A stretch of DNA of 64,000 nt from Massilia sp. 9096 (lineage in GTDB: Bacteria > Pseudomonadota > Gammaproteobacteria > Burkholderiales > Burkholderiaceae_D): contig NZ_JQNN01000001.1 in the NCBI RefSeq assembly GCF_000745265.1, positions 5,208,001 to 5,272,000 on the forward strand, read 5' to 3'. Below the pieces are notes generated by a model. The model was not told the origin of the DNA. It did no database searches and was given only the letters and a program-made list of their open reading frames with translations. A program made the position numbers and the translations under genes. Of this stretch, positions 9,668-16,683 are shown in pieces. Each line of letters starts with the position of its first letter. Positions within the stretch are counted from its first letter, which is position 1.

Positions 9668-10282
9668 ATGAAGCGATGGACAAGCATCCTGGTCGCGCTG
9701 CCGATGTGCTGGAGCACGGGCGCGCGCGCGGACGTGACGTACGACTTCATTCGCTATGCCTGCGTGCCCGAGAACGGCATGCTCGACGTCGAGTACCGCG
9801 GCCTGCACGATTCGGTTGCCGGCGCCCTTTGGGACAAGCCGACCGAAACGCCGAAAGCCTTGCAGCGGCAAGGTTTTTACCGTGCGCGTGGCTTCCAGGC
9901 GACCTGCACGATCGGGCAGGCGACCTATATGATCAAGGCTTCCCAGGATGAACCGTCGGAAAAGATGTGCGGCGGCGTGCCTGACATCTATCTCGAGGTC
10001 ACCCGCAATGGTCGACCTTTCTTTCATGACGTGATGTTCGGTGATGATCATTGCGGCAACCGACCGTCGCTCCAGCGTTTCACGATCGGCGAAATCACGC
10101 CGTCATGGCGCGACGGTCCCGAAGCGCAGGCCTGCTACTCGAGTGGAAGCGACGATGCCGCCGTGCCCGGGATGTCTTCCCCGCAGATCTGCCAATGGAC
10201 CTTTGGCGATGCCGATTTCGCTAAACGCTTTCCGGTTGGTAAAGACACGATCGTGAAACTGTTTACGCGACCGCAGAAATGA
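9668..10282 (+). CDS. Secreted protein of unknown function
   Basis: 204 residues with a signal peptide (cleavage near ARA-DV, residue 21). The mature protein contains seven cysteines, mostly spaced widely (YACVPENG, ATCTIGQ, KMCGGVPD, DHCGNRP, QACYSSG, QICQWTF), which suggests disulfide bonds in the periplasm. GAAGGAGAG precedes the ATG at 9668. It follows the M13 peptidase gene by 65 bases and could be cotranscribed. I do not recognise the family. Confidence 0.7.
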   Translation: MKRWTSILVALPMCWSTGARADVTYDFIRYACVPENGMLDVEYRGLHDSVAGALWDKPTETPKALQRQGFYRARGFQATCTIGQATYMIKASQDEPSEKMCGGVPDIYLEVTRNGRPFFHDVMFGDDHCGNRPSLQRFTIGEITPSWRDGPEAQACYSSGSDDAAVPGMSSPQICQWTFGDADFAKRFPVGKDTIVKLFTRPQK

Positions 10283-10304
10283 AACAAGCCCGCTGAGCGC
10301 GGGC
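10275..10304 (-). terminator. Terminator of the hemerythrin gene
   Basis: Stem GCCCGC (10288-10293) with GCGGGC (10299-10304). Read leftward it is followed by TTGTTTCATTTC. In the rightward direction there is no T-run. Confidence 0.5.
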
Positions 10305-10345
10305 CGGGTGACCGTCGGGAATCCATCCGCCTGGGATGGCGACGT

Positions 10346-10858
10346 TCAGCGCCGTGCGCCCTGGTCGCTCATCTGCGCCTGCAGGTGCACCATATTCGCT
10401 TCGAATGCCTGCATTTCCAGGCCGATCGGCGTCATGTCGATGGCGGCGTGCTGGAGTTGCGGGAAAAACTGCTTTTCCTCTTCGTCGATGTGGGCCAGGA
10501 CCGAGTCGAGCATTTCGTCGACCAGCGGCGCCGCGGCCGGATCGTCCATCGACATGCCTTGCAGCGTGGCGAGGATATCGTCCACCGCGAGGTGTTCTTC
10601 CTCGAAATGGGCGATCAGGTTCGGCTCGACCCGGCGCACGCCTGGATAGAACACGGATTCTTCGAGACGCGAGTGCATGTTGATGGCCTGCACCAGCTGG
10701 ATCGCGGCCTGTTTCTTGACTTCCGCGCTGTCGCTATTACGGTACTTGTCGGCCAGCTTGCGCACCAGGTCGTGGTCGCGCAGCAGAGCCAGGACGGGAT
10801 TATCGACCGGGAACGCTTCGTGCGAAACCTGGCGGATGGGATCGTCGTTGATTGCCAT
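10346..10858 (-). CDS. Hemerythrin domain-containing protein
   Basis: 170 residues, a four-helix bundle that binds a di-iron centre; such proteins sense or store oxygen or NO, or help against oxidative stress. Ligand-type motifs appear in order: DHD (LLRDHDLV), HSRLEESVFYP, HFEEEHLAVDD and HIDEEEKQFFPQL. The frame is open upstream, but TAGGAG lies just before ATG 10858, which I take as the start. The SRPBCC gene upstream on the same strand is separated by a terminator, so this gene is probably its own unit. Confidence 0.88.
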   Translation of the reverse strand: MAINDDPIRQVSHEAFPVDNPVLALLRDHDLVRKLADKYRNSDSAEVKKQAAIQLVQAINMHSRLEESVFYPGVRRVEPNLIAHFEEEHLAVDDILATLQGMSMDDPAAAPLVDEMLDSVLAHIDEEEKQFFPQLQHAAIDMTPIGLEMQAFEANMVHLQAQMSDQGARR

Positions 10859-10934
10859 GGCTACTCTCCTAAAAGAACCCAATGCTACATCCTGCAAGCA
10901 TCCAGGCTCGTTCGTTTAGGCGGGGCAAGTGTAT

Positions 10935-10950
10935 GTTTTAAAACACGAAA
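10935..10950. repeat. 16-bp palindrome-containing repeat, copy B
   Basis: Identical to 7319-7334. It lies between the hemerythrin start and the terminator of the SRPBCC gene, so it could be in the hemerythrin promoter. Confidence 0.6.
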
Positions 10951-10970
10951 ACGCCGCGCGACGGCGGCGT
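10940..10970 (-). terminator. Terminator of the SRPBCC gene
   Basis: 7-bp stem ACGCCGC (10951-10957) with 10964-10970, 6-base loop. Read leftward it ends in TTTTCGTGTTTT. Confidence 0.65.
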
Positions 10971-11009
10971 CATGCGCGCGACCGACACAGTATCGTGCGG
11001 GCCCCGTTC

Positions 11010-11555
11010 CTAGTGCTGGGAAACGCTGCCGCGCCAGGCGCCGCTTTCCTTGCCGCGCGACTCCAGCATGTCCTTGAACTTGCGCAGGTTGGCGCGCGCT
11101 TCCAGGCGCACGGCGCCGAGGGCGTCGCCGATGGACTCCAGCGCGCCTTCCGGCTGGTAATCCATTTGCAGCGTCACGCGCGTGACCTTGTCGGCGATTT
11201 TGTGGAAAGTCACCACGCCGCCGTTCGGCACGCCCGAGGTGCTGCGCCAGGCGATGCGCTCGTCCGGAATCTGCTCGGTGATCTCGGCGTCCCACTCCTT
11301 TTCCTTGCCGGCCACGTTGGCCTTCCAATGCAGGTGGCGGTCGTCGAGCTGGCGGATCTCGTGGACGCTGCCCATGAATTGCGGGAATTCCTCGAACTGG
11401 GTGAACTGGTTGTAGGCGGTGCGGACCGGTACGTTGACCTCGACGGTTTCGATGATCGAGGAGTCCATGCCGGACGCCTTGTTGCGCTTGAGCTGCTTGG
11501 AAAGCATGATGCCGCCCACTGCCAGCGCGGCGACTGTGACTACACGGTTGAGCAT
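11010..11555 (-). CDS. SRPBCC family protein with N-terminal membrane anchor
   Basis: 181 residues. A hydrophobic segment at 1-19 (VVTVAALAVGGIML) could be an anchor or signal. The rest is a START/polyketide-cyclase-like helix-grip fold (about 34-170): IIETVEVNVPVRTAYNQFTQFEEFPQFM, then RHLHWKANVAGKEKEWDAEI and RVTLQMDYQPEG. Such proteins are often stress-induced in proteobacteria and bind hydrophobic ligands; the ligand here is unknown. AGGAGGCA precedes ATG 11555. It is divergent from uvrD. Confidence 0.85.
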   Translation of the reverse strand: MLNRVVTVAALAVGGIMLSKQLKRNKASGMDSSIIETVEVNVPVRTAYNQFTQFEEFPQFMGSVHEIRQLDDRHLHWKANVAGKEKEWDAEITEQIPDERIAWRSTSGVPNGGVVTFHKIADKVTRVTLQMDYQPEGALESIGDALGAVRLEARANLRKFKDMLESRGKESGAWRGSVSQH

Positions 11556-11849
11556 TTGTTGCCTCCTGTACGCTTATGCATTCGCTACATGGTAATAAAT
11601 GCCTATCCGCATCGAAAATGCGGCGGACAGGCGCTAACACGACGACTTCGGCTGTCAACTTAACCCGATTCGCATGCGGGAAGCGCACGCATAGCGCGGC
11701 GTCCGTCAACGGGTGGCGATCCCTTCCAAATCCCTTTCGATGCACTGCGCTGCGCGAAGTTCGCACCTTGCGCAGCCGTTTACGGGGTGATGGCATCCTG
11801 TCAAAGGCAGGCGATTTTCCAGCCGGACGGCGTGCGCAGCCTGTTGTAT

Positions 11850-11869
11850 TACTGTATATTTAATCAGTA
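11850..11869. promoter_or_regulatory. LexA (SOS) box-like operator upstream of uvrD
   Basis: TACTGTATATTTAATCAGTA. By eye 17 of 20 positions match the Escherichia coli LexA consensus, including both TACTG/CAGTA half sites. A TTTAAT inside the box could be a -10. It lies 54 bases before the uvrD ATG; uvrD is an SOS gene in E. coli. Confidence 0.65.
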
Positions 11870-11909
11870 GATGTGCCTGGACCGCGCCGCCGCCGGGCCG
11901 GCCCGACGT

Positions 11910-11915
11910 TATAAT
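11910..11915 (+). promoter_or_regulatory. -10 element adjacent to the uvrD start
   Basis: A perfect TATAAT with only seven bases before ATG 11923. Transcription starting at the usual distance would begin at the ATG, that is, a leaderless mRNA. No matching -35 is seen in the GC-rich DNA upstream. Confidence 0.4.
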
Positions 11916-11922
11916 TGCCCGC

Positions 11923-14244
11923 ATGAATCTCCTCGACAATCTGAATCCCGAACAATTGGCAGCCGTGACGCTGCCGTCCCAGAGCGCCCTCATCCTGGCA
12001 GGCGCCGGTTCGGGCAAGACCCGGGTGCTGACCACCCGCATCGCCTGGCTGATCCAGACCGGGCAGGTATCGCCGGCCGGCATCATGGCCGTGACCTTCA
12101 CCAACAAAGCCGCGAAGGAGATGCTGACCCGTCTGTCGGCCATGCTGCCGGTTAACACGCGCGGCATGTGGATCGGCACCTTCCACGGCCTGTGCAACCG
12201 CCTGCTGCGCACCCACCACCGCGACGCCGCCTTGCCCCAAACCTTCCAGATCCTGGACTCGGCCGACCAGCTGTCGATGATCAAGCGCATGCTCAAGGCG
12301 CTCAACGTCGACGACGAGAAGTACCCGGCCAAGGACCTGATGTACTTCATCAACAACGCCAAGGACCGCGGCCAGCGCGCCGGCCAGCTCGACGCCTATG
12401 ATCCGATCGAGCGCCGCATGGTCGAGCTGTACGACCTGTACGACCAGCAATGCCAGCGCGAAGGCGTGGTCGACTTCGCCGAGCTGCTGCTGCGCGCCTA
12501 CGAGCTGCTGCAGCGTAACCAGCCGCTGCGCCATCATTACCAGATGCGCTTCCGCCACATCCTGGTCGACGAGTTCCAGGACACCAACGACCTGCAGTAC
12601 AACCTGCTGAAAGCGCTGGCCGGGCAGGGCGAGCAGCGCGGCGGCGCCATCTTCGCGGTCGGCGACGACGACCAGAGCATCTACGCCTTCCGCGGCGCCA
12701 ACGTCGGCAACATGCAGGCCTTCGAACGCGAGTTCGAGGTCAAGAACCTGATCAAGCTGGAGCAGAACTACCGCTCGCACGGCCACATCCTCGACAGCGC
12801 CAACCACCTGATCGCCAACAACGCCAAGCGCCTGGGCAAGAACCTGCGCACCGACGCGGGACAAGGCGAGCCGGTGCGGATTTACGAAGCCTCGTCCGAC
12901 CTGGAAGAGGCGCAGTGGATCATCGACGAGGCCAAGGGCCTGATGGCCGAAGGCGTGTCGCGCAGCGAGATCGCGATCCTGTACCGCTCCAACGCCCAGA
13001 GCCGGGTGATCGAGCACGCGCTGTTCGCGGCCGGCCTGCCGTACACCGTCTACGGCGGCCTGCGCTACTTCCAGCGCGCCGAGGTCAAGCATGCGATCGC
13101 CTACCTGCAGCTGATGGACAACCCGAACAACGATTCGGCCTTCCTGCGCGTGGTCAATTTCCCGACCCGCGGCATCGGCGCGCGCTCGATCGAGCAGCTG
13201 CAGATGGCGGCCGAAAGCTACCGCGTGTCGCTCTACCAGGCCGTGCCGCACATGACCGGCAAGGCCGGCTCGTCGCTGGGCAATTTCGTCAAGCTGATCG
13301 AGAGCATGCGCTTCGAGACCCAGCAGCTGCCACTGCCGGAGATGGTGCGCGTGGTGCTCGAGCGCAGCACGCTGCTCACGCATTACGAAAAGGAAAAAGA
13401 AGGCCAGGAACGCATCGAGAACTTGCAGCAGATGGTCGGCGCCGCCGGCCAGTTCCTGCAGGAAGAAGGGTTCGGCTCGCACAGCCCGGCCCACCTCGGG
13501 CCGCAGGCGCAGATGTCGAGCAGCGAAGCCATCCTGCTCAACGAGGGCGGCCTCGAGATCATCGATGCCGACATCCCGCTGAACACGATCATGTCGCCGC
13601 TGTCGGCCTTCCTCTCGCACGCCACGCTGGAAGCCGGCGACGCCCAGGCCCAGGCCGGCCAGGAAGCGCTGCAGCTGATGACGGTGCACTCGGCCAAGGG
13701 CCTGGAATTCGATGCGGTGTTCATCACCGGCATGGAAGAAGGGCTGTTCCCGCACGAGAGCAGCGCGCGCGAGCTCGACGGTGTCGACGAGGAGCGGCGC
13801 CTGATGTACGTGGCGATCACGCGCGCGCGCCGGCGCCTGTACATGAGCTTCACCCAGCAGCGCATGCTGCACGGCCAGACGCGCTACAACATGAAGTCGC
13901 GCTTCTTCGACGAATTGCCGGAAGACTCATTGAAGTGGCTGACCCCGCGCGTGCAGACCAACTGGTTCGGCAACCGCAAGTCGAGCACGGCCTGGGATGA
14001 CGCCAACTTCCGCGAAGGCGGCACCGACAACCAGATTGCGCGCAAGCTCACGCAAAAGTCGAGCGACGACCGCGGCACCGGCTGGCGCATCGGCGAGAGC
14101 GTGTCGCATGCGCGCTTCGGCGAGGGCGTGATCGTCAACATCGAGGGTGGGGCCGGCAGTGCGCGCGCCCAGATCAACTTCGGCGCGGCCGGCATGAAAG
14201 TGCTCGACCTGTCGGTGGCCAAGCTGGAGCGGGTGGGGCGTTGA
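11923..14244 (+). CDS. uvrD: UvrD/PcrA-type superfamily 1A DNA helicase
   Basis: ATP-driven 3'-5' helicase of nucleotide excision and mismatch repair. 773 residues. Helicase motifs in order: Q-motif region (LNPEQLAAV), Walker A AGAGSGKT (26-33), VTFTNKAAKEM (Ia), VDEFQDTN (Walker B), VGDDDQSIYAFRGA (III), QNYRS (IV), LMTVHSAKGLEFDAVF (V) and YVAITRARRRLYMSF (VI). The C-terminal tail (GESVSHARFGEGVIVNIEG) is the UvrD/PcrA accessory domain that contacts RNA polymerase and repair partners. The LexA-like box upstream points to SOS induction. There is no Shine-Dalgarno sequence; see the adjacent -10 hexamer. Confidence 0.96.
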   Translation: MNLLDNLNPEQLAAVTLPSQSALILAGAGSGKTRVLTTRIAWLIQTGQVSPAGIMAVTFTNKAAKEMLTRLSAMLPVNTRGMWIGTFHGLCNRLLRTHHRDAALPQTFQILDSADQLSMIKRMLKALNVDDEKYPAKDLMYFINNAKDRGQRAGQLDAYDPIERRMVELYDLYDQQCQREGVVDFAELLLRAYELLQRNQPLRHHYQMRFRHILVDEFQDTNDLQYNLLKALAGQGEQRGGAIFAVGDDDQSIYAFRGANVGNMQAFEREFEVKNLIKLEQNYRSHGHILDSANHLIANNAKRLGKNLRTDAGQGEPVRIYEASSDLEEAQWIIDEAKGLMAEGVSRSEIAILYRSNAQSRVIEHALFAAGLPYTVYGGLRYFQRAEVKHAIAYLQLMDNPNNDSAFLRVVNFPTRGIGARSIEQLQMAAESYRVSLYQAVPHMTGKAGSSLGNFVKLIESMRFETQQLPLPEMVRVVLERSTLLTHYEKEKEGQERIENLQQMVGAAGQFLQEEGFGSHSPAHLGPQAQMSSSEAILLNEGGLEIIDADIPLNTIMSPLSAFLSHATLEAGDAQAQAGQEALQLMTVHSAKGLEFDAVFITGMEEGLFPHESSARELDGVDEERRLMYVAITRARRRLYMSFTQQRMLHGQTRYNMKSRFFDELPEDSLKWLTPRVQTNWFGNRKSSTAWDDANFREGGTDNQIARKLTQKSSDDRGTGWRIGESVSHARFGEGVIVNIEGGAGSARAQINFGAAGMKVLDLSVAKLERVGR

Positions 14245-14275
14245 TCCTTGCGGTCGGGCGGCCGCGCTGGCAAAA

Positions 14276-15043
14276 TCAGGCCGGCTGCGCCGCCCCATCG
14301 GCCGGCTTGCCGAAGATGGTGCGGTAGCCGGCGTACAGCGCGCATTGGAGCAGCAGCATGAACAGGAACACCAGCCACACGGCCACGACCCGGCCGATGG
14401 CGGCGTCGCCGAACAGCAGCAGCACGGCCATCACCAGCGCCATCAGGATGCCGAACCAGGCCAGCAGCAATACCAGGAACACGCGCGCCGAACGCACCAC
14501 GGCAAAGAAGCTGTAGAACAGCGCCTTGCCGGTCGTCATGCGTTTCCAGAGGGCCAGCGGCGCCGCAAAATACAGCGTGACCATCATCACCACGTTCAGC
14601 AGGCCGATCAGCAGGAACACCAGCACTTCCATCGAGAGCGACTCGGCCGCCTTCGGATCGGCCTGGCGCGCGGCGATCTTCTGGAAGAATTCCGGCCCCA
14701 TCGACAGCGCGACGACGCCCATCTCGATCAGTCCCAGGCCGACGTAGATCAGTCCGATCTTGCACAGCGCCGCCAGCGCCGGCTGGCGAAAGCCGGTCAG
14801 CAGCACCGCCGGGGTGACCCGGTTGCCATTCTCGATCATCAGGCAAGCCTGCATATAGGCGATCGACAGCGACGGGATCAGGATCGTGCTGAGCAGCGGG
14901 CCCAGCAGCGGCACGATGGACAGGAAAACGCTGACCAGGATATTGGCGAACAGCAGCGTGGTCAGGGCGGCCGGCTGCTTGCGGAACAGGCCGATGCCTT
15001 GTTTCAGCCAGGCCCAGCCGGTACTTGCGGGAAGTGAGCTCAT
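14276..15043 (-). CDS. BPSS1780-type integral membrane protein
   Basis: 255 residues with several membrane spans: about 30-70, 100-125, 150-180, 190-215 and 220-245. The N-terminus ([29 protein letters not shown]) is characteristic of a Burkholderiales family usually annotated BPSS1780. Its ATG (15043) overlaps the stop of the homoserine kinase gene by four bases (ATGA), so the two are translationally coupled. The function is unknown. The C-terminus is convergent with uvrD, 31 bases away. Confidence 0.8.
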   Translation of the reverse strand: MSSLPASTGWAWLKQGIGLFRKQPAALTTLLFANILVSVFLSIVPLLGPLLSTILIPSLSIAYMQACLMIENGNRVTPAVLLTGFRQPALAALCKIGLIYVGLGLIEMGVVALSMGPEFFQKIAARQADPKAAESLSMEVLVFLLIGLLNVVMMVTLYFAAPLALWKRMTTGKALFYSFFAVVRSARVFLVLLLAWFGILMALVMAVLLLFGDAAIGRVVAVWLVFLFMLLLQCALYAGYRTIFGKPADGAAQPA

Positions 15044-15999
15044 GCGGTCAAGCCGGGTGCGGGGGTAGCGATGCGTTGGCGCAGGACGCGTTCGAAGTGG
15101 GTCGGATCGTGCGGCGTCAGCATCTCGGCGGCGCGCGGCCGATGGAAATCGTACAGGCGCGACACCCAGAAACGCAGGGCGGCCGCGCGCAGCATCGCCG
15201 GCCAGGCGTCGCGCTCGGCCTGGGTGAAGGGACGGGCGGCGTCGTAGGCGCGCGTGAGCGCCTGCGCGCGCGCGACGTCGAGCCGGCCGCTGTCCAGGTC
15301 GATGCACCAGTCGTTGACGGTGACGGCGATGTCGAACAGCCAGGTGTCCCAGCCGGCAAAGTAAAAGTCGAAGCAACCGCTCAGCTTGTCGCCGACGAAC
15401 ATCACGTTATTGCGGAACAGGTCGGCGTGCACCGGGCCGCGCGCCAGCTGGGCGTAGACCGGGCCGGCGGCGAACTCTTTTTGGTAAGCCAGTTCGGATT
15501 GGAGCAGGGCGCCGGTGGCCGGATCCAGGTGCGGCACGATCCTGGGTACCGTCTCGATCCACCAGTCCAGGCCGCGCAGATTCGGTTGCTGCAAGGTGAA
15601 GTCGCGCCCGGCCAGGTGCATTTTCGCCAGCATCGCACCCACTTCGGCGCAGTGCACCGGCTGCGGGTCCATCTGCGAGGCGCCATCGAGCTTGCTCACC
15701 ACGACGGCCGGCTTGCCGTGCAGGGCGACGACCAATTCGCCGGCGTCGTTGGCGACCGGATCGGGCACCGGGACGCCACGCGCGGCCAGGTGGCGCATCA
15801 GCTGGATGTAGAACGGCAACTGTTCGAAGCTCAGGTTCTCGAAGATCGTGAGAACGAACTCGCCGCGTTCCGTGGTCAGGAAGAAGTTACTGTTTTCGAT
15901 GCCGCTCGCAATGCCTTTGAGGGCGAGGGCTCTGCCAAGAGGAAACTGCTTGATCCACTGGGACAGGTCGCCCAGTGTGACCGAGGTGAAAACTGCCAT
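15040..15999 (-). CDS. thrB: Homoserine kinase (aminoglycoside-phosphotransferase fold)
   Basis: Phosphorylates homoserine with ATP in threonine synthesis. 319 residues, of the ThrB type found in beta- and alphaproteobacteria that resembles aminoglycoside kinases. Visible motifs are [16 protein letters not shown] at the start, [11 protein letters not shown] (nucleotide loop), the catalytic loop [12 protein letters not shown] and the following metal-binding DFYFAG. The frame is open further up, but ATG 15999 gives the family's N-terminus. The gene is followed without a gap by the BPSS1780-type gene. The other threonine genes are not in the window. Confidence 0.93.
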   Translation of the reverse strand: MAVFTSVTLGDLSQWIKQFPLGRALALKGIASGIENSNFFLTTERGEFVLTIFENLSFEQLPFYIQLMRHLAARGVPVPDPVANDAGELVVALHGKPAVVVSKLDGASQMDPQPVHCAEVGAMLAKMHLAGRDFTLQQPNLRGLDWWIETVPRIVPHLDPATGALLQSELAYQKEFAAGPVYAQLARGPVHADLFRNNVMFVGDKLSGCFDFYFAGWDTWLFDIAVTVNDWCIDLDSGRLDVARAQALTRAYDAARPFTQAERDAWPAMLRAAALRFWVSRLYDFHRPRAAEMLTPHDPTHFERVLRQRIATPAPGLTA

Positions 16000-16033
16000 T
16001 GTGTCAGTCGGGTAGGTCTTTAAAATGCCCTGC

Positions 16034-16498
16034 TTACTTCCGGTCGGACGTGTTGGACGGCAGCGGCGGGGGCGGGGGCGGCACATCGGCCGCCGGGGCG
16101 TTGGTGCCGCTGTCGCTGGTGCCGTGGCGCTTGCCCGACAGGTCGAAGGTGCCGACCGTCCAGGTGGCGCCGCGGACCTGGTTGCCGGTGACGCTGCCCG
16201 GGACCGCGTTGCCCGGCAGGTTGTTCGGCTGCATGGTGTAGTGGCTGCCGCCGGCGGTCACGTCGACGCCGGTGACCTGGCCGCCGTTATCGCGGTGCTC
16301 GTCGATCTGGGTGCCGCGCCGGGTCGGGATGTTGGTAGCCGGCGTGTCGCTGCCCGGTTCCACGCTTTGCACATTGGCCGGCGGCCGCTGGTTTTGCGTC
16401 GGCTGCGCCGTGGATTGCTGCTGGGCCAGGGCCGGGCCGGCCAGCAAGACCGCGAGCAGCGGCGTGGATAGTGTCCAGCGGGAAAGAGAGCGTGGCAT
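16034..16498 (-). CDS. Small exported proline-rich protein, function unknown
   Basis: 154 residues: signal peptide (cleavage near ALA-QQ, residue 25), a Gln/Pro/Thr-rich stretch, a central part ([26 protein letters not shown]) and a C-terminal tail with a run of nine prolines broken by one leucine. I choose ATG 16498, preceded by AAGGTG, rather than the GTG nine bases upstream. It lies between thrB and polA, where many Burkholderiales carry a small exported protein gene. It may be cotranscribed with thrB, 34 bases downstream. Confidence 0.65.
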   Translation of the reverse strand: MPRSLSRWTLSTPLLAVLLAGPALAQQQSTAQPTQNQRPPANVQSVEPGSDTPATNIPTRRGTQIDEHRDNGGQVTGVDVTAGGSHYTMQPNNLPGNAVPGSVTGNQVRGATWTVGTFDLSGKRHGTSDSGTNAPAADVPPPPPPLPSNTSDRK

Positions 16499-16683
16499 GG
16501 TAGGCACCTTTGTCGTTTAGTCCATTGTAACAAACAGTGCCCACCATCTGTGAAAAGCCAATGAAAAGAACGGATGGCGTCCCCATATTGTCCCTGTTCC
16601 CGGCATTTCCCGACCAACTTCAGCGCCATTTCATCGCTTCCGATTCTGCGATAATGGCGCACGCTTTCAATTCGAATTCCACA

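Larger units (their letters stand above)
11556..11922. other. Divergent intergenic region, SRPBCC / uvrD
   Basis: 367 bases without a supported gene. It contains the LexA-like box (11850-11869) and a TATAAT directly before uvrD. The rest has short open frames without ribosome binding sites. Confidence 0.5.

Noticed and set aside
11860..13872. A 670-codon open frame antisense to uvrD
   Set aside because: Opposite the complete helicase motifs and without any recognisable domain.
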